Assembly: GCF_036053395.1 (NCBI RefSeq)
Contig: NZ_CP107942.1
Coordinates: forward strand, 1,454,501-1,518,500
From: Actinoplanes sp. NBC_00393
GTDB taxonomy: Bacteria > Actinomycetota > Actinomycetes > Mycobacteriales > Micromonosporaceae
Direction of reading: 5' to 3'
Length of the DNA: 64,000 nt
Shown: in pieces, positions 44,062 to 55,138 of the stretch
Position numbering within the stretch: position 1 is the stretch's first letter
How the letters are laid out: every line of letters begins with the position of its first letter
Position numbers and translations under genes: made by a program
Notes under the pieces: model-generated
Seen by the model: only the letters and a program-made list of their open reading frames with translations
What the model was told of the DNA's origin: nothing
The model's database searches: none

Positions 44062-44694
44062 GTGAAAGCCGTGGACGCATCGGAGCAGACCGCCAAGGCC
44101 CGCCGGGTCTGGGACCGCAGCGCGCCGAACTACGACCGGCAGATCGCGTTCCTGGAGAGGCACTGGTTCACCGGCGGCCGGGAATGGCTCGGCGCCCGGG
44201 CCACCGGCCGCATCCTCGACGTGGGCGTCGGGACCGGCCGCAACTTGCCGCACCTCCCGGCGAACTCTGAGATCACCGGAATCGACCTCAGCCCCGAGAT
44301 GCTCACCCACGCCCGCCGCCGAGCCGCCGACCTCGGCCTCCGCGCCGACCTGCGTGAAGGCGACGCCCAGCAGCTGCCGTTCGCGGACGGCTCGTTCGAC
44401 ACCGTGGTCTGCGCGCTCTCACTGTGCACCATTCCCGAGCCGCGCACCGCGATCGCCGAGATGCACCGCGTCCTGATCCCTGGCGGCCGCCTGCTGCTGC
44501 TCGACCATGTAGCCAGCACCTGGCCGCCGGTCCGCGCGCTGCAGTGGCTGCTCGAACGCATCACCATCGCCACCGCCGGCGAGCACTTCACCCGCCGGCA
44601 GCGGCCGCTGGTCGAGTCCGCCGGCTTCGCCGTCGCCGAAGCCGAACGACTCAAGGCCGGCACCATCGAACGCCTGCACGCCACCAGGTCTTGA
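44062..44694 (+). CDS. Class I SAM-dependent methyltransferase (UbiE/PmtA-like)
   Basis: A 210-residue methyltransferase: motif I ILDVGVGTGRNL, acidic ITGIDLSPEML, DAQQLPFADGSFDTVVC and HRVLIPGGRLLLLDH. The layout fits small UbiE or phospholipid N-methyltransferase-like enzymes. GTG at 44062 or 44071 starts the protein; neither has a strong ribosome site. The upstream frame through the C-rich repeat is not considered coding. Confidence 0.87.
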   Translation: MKAVDASEQTAKARRVWDRSAPNYDRQIAFLERHWFTGGREWLGARATGRILDVGVGTGRNLPHLPANSEITGIDLSPEMLTHARRRAADLGLRADLREGDAQQLPFADGSFDTVVCALSLCTIPEPRTAIAEMHRVLIPGGRLLLLDHVASTWPPVRALQWLLERITIATAGEHFTRRQRPLVESAGFAVAEAERLKAGTIERLHATRS

Positions 44695-44825
44695 CGACCC
44701 GCGCCGCGCCCAGGCCGAACTTGCACGGCTGGCTTTGAGTGCTGTTTCGTGGGCCGCCGAACAGCCTCAGCGCCAGCCGAACTTGTGGCCCAGCCGTCGC
44801 ACCGGCTTCCGGTCCCTCATTACGG

Positions 44826-45215
44826 GCGTGGGTGGCGGCTGGTTCGGTCCGGCCGTCGCTGAGGCGGGTTTCCGGGCTCTTGTTACCGGCGTGGGTGGCG
44901 GCTCGTCCGGCTCGGCCGCCGCTGAGGCGGGTTTCGGGGTTGTTGTTGCGGGCGTGGGTGGCGGCTGGTTCGGTCCGGCCGCCGCTGAGGCGGGTTTCGG
45001 GGTTGTTGTTGCGGGCGTGGGTGGCGGCTGGTTCGGTCCGGCCGCCGCTCAGGCGGGTTTCCGGGCTCTTGTTACCGGCGTGGGTGGCGGCTCGTTCGGC
45101 TCGGCCGCCGCTCAGGCGGGCCTCGGGCTGCTTATTTCCAGCGTGAGCGACGGCTCGGGTGGTCGGGCCGACGTCAGGCGGGTTTGCGGCATGACAAGCG
45201 TGAGCGACGGCCGAG
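44826..45215. repeat. Array D: six to seven 63-bp repeats
   Basis: The block GCGTGGGTGGCGGCT begins at 44826, 44889, 44952, 45015 and 45078, with a diverged copy at 45141 (all 63 bp apart) and a last copy at 45198. Each unit has GGCGGC...GCCGCC arms and CCGCC-GCTGA-GGCGG. The sequence before it (44695-44825) contains no gene. It lies between the convergent methyltransferase and FAD reductase genes. Confidence 0.92.
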
Positions 45216-45242
45216 GCCGTGTTGAGTGCGTGGGCCGCGCGG

Positions 45243-45400
45243 GCGGCTGACAAAGCGCTGCCGGTCAGCCCTCGCGGCCCGGCTGACCGCCAGGGCTGCT
45301 TCACGGCGGCTGAGAGAGCGCTGCCGGTCAGCCCTCGTGGCCCGGCTGACCGCCAGGGCTGCTTCGCGGCGGCTGAGAAAGCGCTGGTGGTCAGCCGGGT
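45243..45400. repeat. Array F: three 63-bp units of the B/C/F family
   Basis: GGTCAGCC starts at 45263, 45326 and 45389, 63 bp apart. CGGTCAGCC pairs perfectly with GGCTGACCG in the first two units. The last unit's GTCAGCC contains the stop codon of the FAD reductase gene (45391-45393). Confidence 0.92.
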
Positions 45401-46476
45401 ACGGGTACGGGGACGTCGGGGAAGGAGCCGTCGTTGAAAAGGACCCGGGCGGCCAGGGCACGACCGACGCGCGGGCGCAGCATCGCGAACGCGGCCTCGG
45501 TCAGGGCCGGAGAGCGGACAGCCGCATAGGCGCGGCGCAGCAGGAGCCGGCCGCGGAAGCGGGTGCGCAGCGAGGCCCCGTCGTAGCGGCGCAATACAGA
45601 CGGGTCGCCGGTGTGCAGATATTCGGCGGTCACGGCGGCGGCCAGGGCGGACAGGCGCAGGCACGGGTCCAGGCCGCCGGCGGTCAGCGGGGAGACCGCC
45701 CCGGCCGCATCCCCGACGAGCAGGCCGCGGGGGCAGGCCAGCCGGGGCAACACCCCGCCGACCGGGATCGGGCCACCACGCCGCGTCACCGGGCCGAGGC
45801 TGTCCCGCAGGCCGGGCGCGGTGGCGGCGAACGACTCCAGTGCCTGCCGCACCCCGGCGCGCATGGCGCCCGGGTAGCCGGCCACGCCGATGTGCGCGGA
45901 ATGCCCGTCGTCCAGCACCCAGGCCAGATAGCCGGGGGCGACGTGCGGGTCGAGGACACAGTGGAACGCCGGGACGCTGCCAGGGGCCACCGGGTGCACG
46001 AATTCGGCGCCGATGAGGAAGTGGCGGTTCTGGGAGAGGCCGAGGTCGCGGGCCACCCGGGACCGGGCGCCGTCGGCGCCGATCAGGAACCTGGGGGAGA
46101 CGCGGACTTCCTCCGGATAGCGGACGCCCAGCGACACCCGCGCCCCAGCGGATTCCGCCGCCCGCCGGGCATGGTCGTAGACGCCGGCCATGTCGGCCAC
46201 CCGGTATTCGTCGCGGTCACTGGTCAGGTGGATCGGGGCCCGCCGCGACGGCGGATACAGGAGCACGTCCCGGATGCCCGGCCCGAGCAGATGGTCCGGC
46301 AACGAGAAATCGGTCAGCGTACGCCGTACAAAGATGCCGGTCGTGCGAATGCCCACCGTAAGCGACCGGCGTCGCTCGACCACCTGCACGCTCAGGCCGT
46401 GCTCGGCCAGCAGACGGGCGGTCTGCAGGCCGGCCAGACCCGCACCCACCACGAGAACATCGACTGTCTCCACCAC
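45391..46476 (-). CDS. FAD-dependent geranylgeranyl-reductase-like oxidoreductase
   Basis: A 361-residue flavoprotein. FAD binding is by VLVVGAGLAGLQTARLLAEH at the N-terminus, FLIGADGARSRVARDLG in the middle and GLLVGDAAGAVSPLTAGGL near 265. This last form is typical of geranylgeranyl reductase and related lipid reductases. GTG at 46476; longer starts are possible. Its stop codon lies inside a 63-bp repeat unit. Confidence 0.85.
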   Translation of the reverse strand: MVETVDVLVVGAGLAGLQTARLLAEHGLSVQVVERRRSLTVGIRTTGIFVRRTLTDFSLPDHLLGPGIRDVLLYPPSRRAPIHLTSDRDEYRVADMAGVYDHARRAAESAGARVSLGVRYPEEVRVSPRFLIGADGARSRVARDLGLSQNRHFLIGAEFVHPVAPGSVPAFHCVLDPHVAPGYLAWVLDDGHSAHIGVAGYPGAMRAGVRQALESFAATAPGLRDSLGPVTRRGGPIPVGGVLPRLACPRGLLVGDAAGAVSPLTAGGLDPCLRLSALAAAVTAEYLHTGDPSVLRRYDGASLRTRFRGRLLLRRAYAAVRSPALTEAAFAMLRPRVGRALAARVLFNDGSFPDVPVPVPG

Positions 46477-46662
46477 CCGGACGTTAAGTCCGAATCCGCC
46501 CACAGCCCGCCGCGTGCACGGTATCTGCGCAGCATCTACACACCCCCGTCACGCATCTAGTCAACGAAGAATCCACTGAGGAGCGTGCCGGAGGCCGTAC
46601 ATTGATGGTCTCGTACGGCCACCGACCTTCTCCGCCGAAGGCCGAAGTAGGAGGACCGCCTC

Positions 46663-48608
46663 GTGACCGAGATCCTCACTCCCTCCCAGACCCAGGTGTT
46701 GCGGCTGCTCTGCGACACCGTGGTCCCTTCCCTCCCACATCCGGACGACTCCGACGGTTTCTGGCGCCGCCGCGCCACCGACGTCGGCACCGACCAGGGC
46801 GTGCTGACGATGCTGGCGGCCATGCCGGAAGAGCAGCGGCTGGCCCTCGGCGGCCTGCTCGACGTGCTCGGCGCGCAGGGCTTCCGCCCGACGACCTCGC
46901 AGGAGTCGCGCGAGCAGATCCTCACCACGCTGTCGCTGGCCTCGGCGCAGGCCGCGGCCGGCATCGGCTCGCTGACCAGCATCATCCTGCTGCTCACCTA
47001 TGGCGCCGCGGACGCGTCCGGGCGCAATCCGAACTGGACGCGGCTCGGTTATCCCGGCGCGGTCTCCGCGGTTCCGCCGCCGGACGAGCCGGCCATCACC
47101 CCGATCCGGCCGGACGGCGACCTCGAGCTGGACGCGGACGTCGTGGTGATCGGCTCCGGCGCCGGCGGTGGCCTGATCGCCGGCCGGCTCGCCGCGTCCG
47201 GCGCCCGGGTGGTCGTTCTGGAGGCCGGCCGCTACCGCACCGAGGCCGATTTCCACCAGCTCGAACTCGCTGCGTACCAGAACTCCTACTGGCGTGGCGG
47301 CCCCAACCCGACCGCCGATCTGAACGTCACGCTGATGGCCGGCGCCGGGCTCGGCGGCGGCACCGTGATCAATTGGACCAACTGCCTGAAGACCAAGGAT
47401 TGGGTACGCCGCCAGTGGGCCGAGGACCACGGTCTGAGTGATGTGGCGACGCCGGCGTTCGACAAGCACCTGGACGCGGTGTGGCGCGAGTTGTCGGTCA
47501 CCGACCAGTGTTCCGAGTTCAACCGGGTGCACGAGGCGATGCATCGGGGCGCCGACGCGCTCGGCTGGTCGTTCGCCACCATCTACCGCAACTGGGACGA
47601 GAAACGGCACGACCCGGCGATCGCCGGGCACCTCGGCTTCGGGGATCCGTCCGGGGCGAAACGCTCGACCCTCAAGGTCTACCTGGAACCGGCCGTCACC
47701 GAGCACGGCGCCCGCGTGGTCGACGGCTGCCACGTCGAGAAGATCCTGGTGGAGAACGGCCGGGCCGCCGGGGCGCAGGGCCGCACAGTGGACGGAGCAG
47801 CCGTCACGGTACGGGCGCCGGTCGTCGTTCTGGCTGCCGGAGCACTGGAATCGCCGGGTGTGCTGCTGCGCACCGGGATCGGCGGGCCGGCGGTGGGGGA
47901 CTACCTGCGGCTGCACCCGTGCACGGTCACCATGGGTGATTACGGCACGGACATGCAGGCCTGGTGGGGCGCGCCGCAGGCCGGGCTGGTCAACGAGTTC
48001 GCCGACGTCGAGGACGGCTACGGCTTCCTGATGGAGAGCGTGCAGTACAGCACCGGGCTGGGGGCTTCCGCGCTGCCGTTCACCAGCGGGGCCGAGCACA
48101 AGCAGGCGCTTGCCGACTATCGCAACAACGGCTCGTACATCGGGTTGATCCGCGATCACGGGCACGGCCGGGTCACCCTGGACGCGTCCGGCAACACCGT
48201 GCATTGGTACGAGTTGACCGACGAACGGGACGTCCGGATGACGCACCGCGCTCTGGAAGCGCAGATCCGGCTGCACCACGCGGCCGGGGCTCGCGGCATC
48301 CGGCTGCTGGCCCGGGGTATTCCACCTTGGCGGTACGGGGATGACCTGGAGGCGTACATCGCCCGGGCCCAGCGGGTGCCGTTGCGGGCCGGCGGCGCCA
48401 CGATCTTCAGCGCGCACCAGATGGGCAGCTGCCGGATGGGCGCCGACCCGGCCACCAGCGTGGCCGACCCGCGCGGCGAGCTGCACGACACGCCGGGGGT
48501 GTGGATCGGTGACGCCTCGGCGTTCCCGACCCCGTCCGGCACCAACCCGATGATCACGATCATGGCCCTGGCGTCGAGGACCGCCGAGAACATCAAGGAG
48601 GCGGCGCT

Positions 48609-48612
<4 letters not shown>
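46663..48612 (+). CDS. GMC-family alcohol oxidase/dehydrogenase
   Basis: A 649-residue FAD enzyme of the glucose-methanol-choline family. An N-terminal helical domain of about 150 residues precedes [40 protein letters not shown] and the C-terminal [12 protein letters not shown] and [14 protein letters not shown] with catalytic-region residues follow. The arrangement resembles long-chain fatty alcohol oxidases. GTG at 46663 with AGGAGG about eight bases upstream. It overlaps the aldehyde dehydrogenase start (GTGA), so alcohol would pass to acid. Confidence 0.9.
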
Positions 48613-50012
<1,400 letters not shown>

Positions 50013-50176
50013 GAGCCTGCTGTTTTGCGGTGGGCCGGCGTACCGAGACGGACCGCCGGCCGCGGCCCGGGCCAGTCGGCCCGGGCCCCAGGCCCCCACT
50101 TGCCGGTAGACCCAACCGTTCGCCCGCAGATCGGCGAGGCTGGATCTTCCCCCGTCCGGTCACCCGGTACCGGCAA

Positions 50177-50208
50177 GATCGTATACGATTTCACGACGAT
50201 ATACGATC
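50177..50208. promoter_or_regulatory. GntR (FadR-type) operator
   Basis: The perfect palindrome ATCGTATACGAT (50178-50189) contains the GTATAC core expected of FadR-subfamily sites. A second half, TATACGAT, recurs 18 bp downstream (50200-50207). The pair lies 31-62 bp before the gntR start. Confidence 0.65.
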
Positions 50209-50238
50209 AGCTTCCGGCCGTCCAGAGGGGGTGTCGCG

Positions 50239-50901
50239 TTGCAGCTCTCCTCGGGAGGTCTGTCCAAGCACGAGGCGGTCTACCGAGCGCTCCGCGAGGA
50301 CATCGTCCACGGCCGCTACGCCCCCGGCGACCGCCTGGTGCTAAGCGTCATCGCCCGTGATCTCGACGTCAGCCCGGTCCCGGTGCGCGAGGCGATCCGG
50401 CGGCTCGAAGCCGAGAGCCTGGTCACCTTCGAACGCAACGTCGGCGCCCGGGTCAACACCCTCGACGGCGAGGCCTGGGAACAGCTCGTCGAAATGCTCG
50501 CCCTGCTCGACGGCTACGCGGTGACCCGAGCCCGCCGCCGGATCACCGCCGGCGTGATCAAGGAGGCGCAGGGTTACAACGACGCGCTGCGCGCCCAGGT
50601 CGCCGGGCCGATGGACCACGAGAAGGTCATGTCATTGCACCGCCGCTTCCACCGCGCGATCTACGCCCGGGGAGACAACGATTACCTGATCGAGTCGCTG
50701 GACCGTCTCTGGGACCGGATCGACGCTTCCCGCGTGCTGGTCTCCCTCTACCCAGCCAAGCGACTGGCCAGCGCGGTCGACGAGCACGACGAGCTGCTGC
50801 GCCAGCTACGCGACGACGAGGTCTCGCCGGCCGAGCTCGAACGTTGCACCCGGCAGCACAGCCTCAACGCGATCATCGCCATCCGCGGCAAGCCGCGCTG
50901 A
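50239..50901 (+). CDS. GntR-family regulator (FCD subfamily)
   Basis: A 220-residue regulator with winged helix (KHEAVYRALREDIVHGRYAP, VSPVPVREAIRRLEAESLV) and a helical FCD effector domain with His metal ligands (HRRFHRAIY, QHSLNAI), which bind carboxylic acids. TTG start at 50239. It follows the alcohol/aldehyde oxidation genes, so the acid product may be its signal. Operator-like sequence lies just upstream. Confidence 0.88.
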   Translation: MQLSSGGLSKHEAVYRALREDIVHGRYAPGDRLVLSVIARDLDVSPVPVREAIRRLEAESLVTFERNVGARVNTLDGEAWEQLVEMLALLDGYAVTRARRRITAGVIKEAQGYNDALRAQVAGPMDHEKVMSLHRRFHRAIYARGDNDYLIESLDRLWDRIDASRVLVSLYPAKRLASAVDEHDELLRQLRDDEVSPAELERCTRQHSLNAIIAIRGKPR

Positions 50902-50941
50902 TCACCCTTCCCGGTCGCGCGCCGCGTCGGCCTGCGCCTAC

Positions 50942-51022
50942 CTGCGCCCTTCATGCCGAGCTGGTCAGCGTCTCCTGGGCGCGGTCCGCGCCTGCTTGCG
51001 CCTTTCATGCCGAGCTGGTCAG
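50942..51022. repeat. Short direct repeat, 54-bp step
   Basis: TCATGCCGAGCTGGTCAG occurs at 50951 and 51005, 54 bp apart, between the convergent GntR and LacI genes. It resembles the repeat arrays elsewhere in position but not in length or sequence. Confidence 0.7.
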
Positions 51023-51042
51023 GGCCTATCGCCCCGAGCAGG

Positions 51043-52047
51043 TCAGCGCCCGTCCGGCCGCCCGGTGGTGCCTCGCACCACCAATCGCGGCGCGATGACC
51101 ACCTCCCGGCGCTCGACCACCGCCCCCTCGATCCGCTCCACCGCCCGGGAGATCGCACCCGCCGCCATGGCCTCGACATCCTGCGCGACCGTAGTCAGAT
51201 CAATATGCGCCAGCCGGCTGAAGCTGCTGTCGTCATACCCGACCACGCTGATGTCCCCCGGCACGTCCAGCCCGTTGCGGCGCAGCACATCAAGCAGCCC
51301 AGCCGCGCTCAGATCGTTGAACACCGTGACCGCGGTCGGCGGTGAAGCCAGCAGCCCCGCCGCAGCTCGTGCGCCGTCCTCTTCACCGGCGCCGCCGGAC
51401 AGCACCCGCACCTGATCCGCCAGCCCGTGCCGGCGCATGGCCTCGTAATACCCCCGGCGACGTTCCGCGGACCCGTGAATGAGACCGCCGTCGACGTGCG
51501 CGATGTCCCGATGCCCGAGCGCCACCAGATGGTCGACGGCCTGCTGCGAGCCGAGCGGATCATCAGTGCGCACCACGTCGACGTCACGATGCCGGACCCC
51601 GCGCATCATCGCCACGACCGGCAGCCGGGCCGCGATCGTGGCCAGCTCGGCCGTCCGCAACCGCCCGCCGAACAGAACCAGCGCCTCGCACCGGTCCTGC
51701 AGCAGCCCGTCGATCGCGGTGCGCTCGTTCCGCCGCGGGGTCACGGCGCTGAGCGTCAACTCGTACCCCACCCGGCCCGCAGCGTCGTAGAGCCCGGTGA
51801 GCAGATCGTCGTGGAACGGATGCCGGACGTCGAACACCACCCCGAGCAGCCGGGTGCGCCCGCTGCGCAGCAGTCGGGCCCGGCTGTCCGGCTGGTAGCC
51901 GAGCTGGCGGGCCACCTTGAGCACCCGCTCCCGGGTGGCGGCCCCGGCACCCGGCGCACCGCGCATCACGATCGACACGAGCGCCACCGACACCCCGGCC
52001 TCGGCCGCGACGTCGGCGAGCGTAGTCCTGCGGTCTGCTGACTGCAC
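51043..52047 (-). CDS. LacI-family transcriptional regulator
   Basis: A 334-residue LacI protein (TLADVAAEAGVSVALVSIVM, LGYQPDSRARLLRSGRTRLL, then a sugar-binding-type sensor VTVFNDLSAAGLL, ISVVGYDDS). Helix 3 reads VSVALVSIV rather than the common VSxxTVSRV, pointing to unusual DNA recognition. GTG at 52047. Two near-identical palindromes separate it from the divergent MFS gene, so it probably controls the exporter and itself. Confidence 0.9.
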   Translation of the reverse strand: MQSADRRTTLADVAAEAGVSVALVSIVMRGAPGAGAATRERVLKVARQLGYQPDSRARLLRSGRTRLLGVVFDVRHPFHDDLLTGLYDAAGRVGYELTLSAVTPRRNERTAIDGLLQDRCEALVLFGGRLRTAELATIAARLPVVAMMRGVRHRDVDVVRTDDPLGSQQAVDHLVALGHRDIAHVDGGLIHGSAERRRGYYEAMRRHGLADQVRVLSGGAGEEDGARAAAGLLASPPTAVTVFNDLSAAGLLDVLRRNGLDVPGDISVVGYDDSSFSRLAHIDLTTVAQDVEAMAAGAISRAVERIEGAVVERREVVIAPRLVVRGTTGRPDGR

Positions 52048-52070
52048 CGGGAAAGCTTACTTTGTGATCA

Positions 52071-52109
52071 CTAGAACGTTCTATCGGCACGCGAACTAGA
52101 ACGTTCTAG
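52071..52109. promoter_or_regulatory. Paired LacI operators
   Basis: CTAGAACGTTCTAT (52071-52084) and CTAGAACGTTCTAG (52096-52109) share the 12-bp palindrome TAGAACGTTCTA, spaced 25 bp. They lie in the 73-bp divergent gap and the second ends 11 bp before the MFS start. Confidence 0.8.
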
Positions 52110-52120
52110 AGTTGATCTCC

Positions 52121-53353
52121 GTGGACACACTGACCGCCGGCCGCCGCTGGGCGGCCCTGCTCGCCCTCTCGCTGGGCGGCTTCGGGCTCGGCCTCACCGA
52201 GTTCGCCGCCATGGGCCTGCTGCCCGAGATCGCCCGCGACCTGCTGCCCGACGCCTACGCCCGGTCCGCCCCGGACGCCGTAGCCACCGCAGGCTGGATG
52301 ATCACCATCTACGCGCTGGGCGTCGTGGTCGGTGCGCCCACCATCGCCGCACTCACCGCCCGGGCCCCTCGCCGTCGCCTGGTACTCGGACTGCTCGCCC
52401 TCTTCGTCGTCGGCACCACAGCCTCCGCCCTGGCCCCCACTTTCGAGCTGGTCCTGGCCGGCCGGTTCGTAGCCGCTCTCGCCCACGGCGCATACTTCGG
52501 CGCCGCCGGCATCCTCGCCGCCACCATCCTCGGCCCCGGCAACCACGGCAAAGGCGTAGCCATCGTCATCGGCGGCCTCACCGCGGCGAACCTGCTCGGC
52601 GTACCCCTCATCACCGCCCTCGGACAGCAGCAGGGCTGGCGCATCGCGTACCTCGCGGTTGCCGCAGTCTTCGCCGCCACCCTCCTGGCCGTGCTCGCCA
52701 CCGTGCCCGCGGTGGCCGCCGCCCCCGGCGGCTCACCCCGCGCCGAACTGCGCGCCTTCCGCTCCCCGCACGTCTGGCTGGTAGCCCTGGTAGTAGCCAT
52801 CGGCACCAGCGGCTTCTTCACCGTCAACAGCTACGTAGCCCCCGTCACCACCGAGGTCACCGGTCTGTCCGCCGGCACCGTACCGTGGGTGATGGCCGTG
52901 ATGGGCCTGGGCATGACCGTAGGAATCGCCTTCGGAGGCGTAGCCGCCGACCGCAACCTGCGCCGCAGCGTCCTCCTGGGCTTCGTCGGCCTGCTCGCCT
53001 CCGCCGGCTTCTTCGCCCTGACCGCCGCAAACCCCGCCGGTCTCTTCATCGGCGCCTTCCTGGTAGGCGCCGCCAGCCTCTTCATCGTCCCCGCCCTCCA
53101 GGCCCAGCTGATCGCCGCCGCCCCCGGCACCCAGCTGATGGGCGCTGCGGTGAACCAGTCCTCCCTCAACATCGCCAACGGCATCGGCGCCGCGCTCGGC
53201 GGCGCGGCCATCGCGGCCGGCTGGGGCTACATGGCGTCAGCCTGGATCGGCGTCGCCCTCACCGTCGTCGGCCTGCTGCTGGCCCTGCTCAGCCTGCGCA
53301 TCCAGACGCGCTCCGAGGCGGTGGCCGAGGACCGCACGGCCGTCCCGGTCTGA
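52121..53353 (+). CDS. MFS exporter (drug/arabinose efflux, DHA1-like)
   Basis: A 410-residue carrier with 12 hydrophobic segments. The first helix (LSLGGFGLGLTEFAAMGLLP) and the long RAPRRRLVLGLLALF loop match the DHA1 branch that includes Cmx/CmlR chloramphenicol and AraJ-type exporters. GTG at 52121; TTG at 52112 would add three residues. Probably repressed by the divergent LacI protein. Confidence 0.9.
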   Translation: MDTLTAGRRWAALLALSLGGFGLGLTEFAAMGLLPEIARDLLPDAYARSAPDAVATAGWMITIYALGVVVGAPTIAALTARAPRRRLVLGLLALFVVGTTASALAPTFELVLAGRFVAALAHGAYFGAAGILAATILGPGNHGKGVAIVIGGLTAANLLGVPLITALGQQQGWRIAYLAVAAVFAATLLAVLATVPAVAAAPGGSPRAELRAFRSPHVWLVALVVAIGTSGFFTVNSYVAPVTTEVTGLSAGTVPWVMAVMGLGMTVGIAFGGVAADRNLRRSVLLGFVGLLASAGFFALTAANPAGLFIGAFLVGAASLFIVPALQAQLIAAAPGTQLMGAAVNQSSLNIANGIGAALGGAAIAAGWGYMASAWIGVALTVVGLLLALLSLRIQTRSEAVAEDRTAVPV

Positions 53354-53604
53354 TCGTTTTTCCCCGGTACGCCTACACCTCATTACAAAATCGACGCCGT
53401 CCCGCCAAGCCACGCGACCACCAGCCACGCCAGCCCCACAACGCGCCCGCCGGGAAATCGCACGGGCGCACGCTCACCCCACCAACGCGCGGCCCGCATC
53501 AAGCCGGCGCACCAGCGCGGCCGGTTCCGGCGCAGCTCATGGCCTGCGCCCTCCGCCACACCCGACCGAGTCGGTCCAGCCCAGTTGGCAGCCTGCGTTC
53601 TAGG

Positions 53605-53720
53605 CCGCGCCGGAGCCAGCCGGTCCTCGCAGTGGCTGGCCTGCGCGCTTCACCGCGCCGGAGCCAGCCGGGCAAGCGCCGTTGGTGGCCTGTGCTCTCC
53701 GTCGCGCCGGAGCCAGCCAG
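53605..53720. repeat. Array H1: three 48-49-bp repeats
   Basis: CGCGCCGGAGCCAGCC begins at 53605, 53653 and 53702. GCCAGCC and GGCTGGC elements give hairpin potential. Less regular than the other arrays. Confidence 0.75.
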
Positions 53721-53950
53721 CCTGACAGCCGTTGCCCGCGCTGCAACGGCCCGTGGTTGCGTGCGTAAGCGCCAGCCGAGCGCTTCGCCAAGCCCGGCCG
53801 TCACTGGCATCGTCATGGCGGCCGAATGGGATGCGTGCGCGACGGCCGAGCGTGCTCCGATGCCAATGAGCCTAAGTTGATCTTGCGCTCCGATGCGCGG
53901 CCGGGCGTCCTTGGCCAAGGGTTTGCGCCCAGCCTCATGATCAACAGTTC

Positions 53951-54110
53951 GGGCTGGCAGCTGCGGCGATCCGGCTGGCTCTCGTGGCTGTTTACGGAGT
54001 GCTTGAACCGCCGTGAGAGCCAGCCACGGAGATCCAGCTGGCTCTCATGGCTGTTGCGGGGCCTCGTGAACGGCCGTGAGAACCAGCCGGGGAGATCCAC
54101 AATCCGCACG
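53951..54110. repeat. Array H2: three 63-bp palindromic repeats
   Basis: GATCC marks at 53968, 54031 and 54094 are exactly 63 bp apart. GGCTGGCTCTC in one half-unit pairs perfectly over 11 bp with GAGAGCCAGCC in the next. Sequence differs from the other 63-bp families. Confidence 0.88.
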
Positions 54111-54265
54111 CTTGATCTTGATGAGCCGGGCGTGTTCGGTCGGCGGCATCTCAACCATCATGATCAACTTAGCCAAGTGGCATTGGGCGCACGCGGGAGC
54201 TAAGTGGCATTGGGTGCACGCGAGCCGCCGCCGGCTCAGGTAACCCGACGGCTGGAACCCGCCTG

Positions 54266-54645
54266 TATGGCGGCCGGTCGCTGCGAGCCGCCGCTTACGC
54301 AGGTAATCCGGGGCTTGGGACCTGCCTGTATGGCGGCCGGTCGCTGCGAGCCGCCGCTTACGCAGGTTATCCGAGGTCTGGGACCCGCCTGTATGGCGGC
54401 CGGTCGCTGCGAGCCGCCGCTTACGGAGGTAATCCGGGGCTTGGGACCTGCCTGTATGGCGGCCGGTCGCTGCGAGCCGCCGCTTACGGAGGTAATCCGG
54501 GGCTTGGGACCTGCCTGTATGGCGGCCGGTCGCTGCGGGCCGCCGCTTACGCAGGTAATCCGGGGCTTGGGACCTGCCTGTATGGCGGCCGGTCGCTGCG
54601 AGCCGCCGCTCACGCAGATAAGCGCGTTTCGGATGCATGGGCGAC
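54266..54645. repeat. Array E: six 63-bp repeats
   Basis: TATGGCGGCCGGTCGCTGCG begins at 54266, 54329, 54392, 54455, 54518 and 54581, every step 63 bp, with a partial copy before. Units are almost identical. Each has GGCGGC...GCCGCC arms and GCAGGT...ACCTGC arms, the latter imperfect in some units. Confidence 0.93.
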
Positions 54646-54924
54646 GGCTGAGCGTCCCGAACCGTCGTCGGCGCTGGAAATGCGAAATGCGGCCGTTCGG
54701 TGCGGCGCCAGCCGAATTCGGCCGGCTGCCGCTGGCGCTGGCTGCGGCCCGGTCGGCAGGCGGAAGCCAGTTGGGCGTGATCAGCTGTCGTGGGCGCACC
54801 GAATGCGGTCCTGGTGGGTGCGTGGTGCCAGCTCGGCGTGGTGGGCTGGCGTGGGCGCACCGGATGCGGCCCTGAGGCGGTGCGCGGCTGCTAGCCGGGT
54901 GGGTTGGCCGGCGCCGAGGAAGGC

Positions 54925-55071
54925 CGCGCACCGAGAAATCGGGGTCGCGCACCGAGGAATCGGGGTCGCGCACCGAGGAATCGGGGTCGCGCACCGAGGA
55001 ATCGGGGTCGCGCACCGAGAAATCGGGGTCGCGTGCCGAGAAACCGGGGTTCCGTGTCGGGAAATAGGGTG
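54925..55071. repeat. Seven 21-bp tandem repeats
   Basis: Units of the form CGCGCACCGAGGAATCGGGG plus one T start at 54925, 54946, 54967, 54988, 55009, 55030 and 55051, with the last two diverged. Each has a short CCGA/TCGG stem. The 21-bp step is one third of 63 and two helical turns. The array ends 68 bp before the site-2 protease start. Confidence 0.9.
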
Positions 55072-55138
55072 ACCGGGGAGACCGCCTGGGGGGCTGCGTT
55101 CTTTTAGGGTGGAGGCCCGCACCGGCGAAGGGAAGCTG

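Larger units (their letters stand above)
53354..55138. other. 1.8-kb gene-free, repeat-rich tract
   Basis: No reading frame here looks like a gene. The tract holds four distinct repeat arrays one after another: about 48 bp (53605-53720), 63 bp (53951-54110), 63 bp (54266-54645) and 21 bp (54925-55071). Long open frames on both strands are products of the periodic GC-rich sequence. It is the longest non-coding stretch in the window. Confidence 0.8.
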
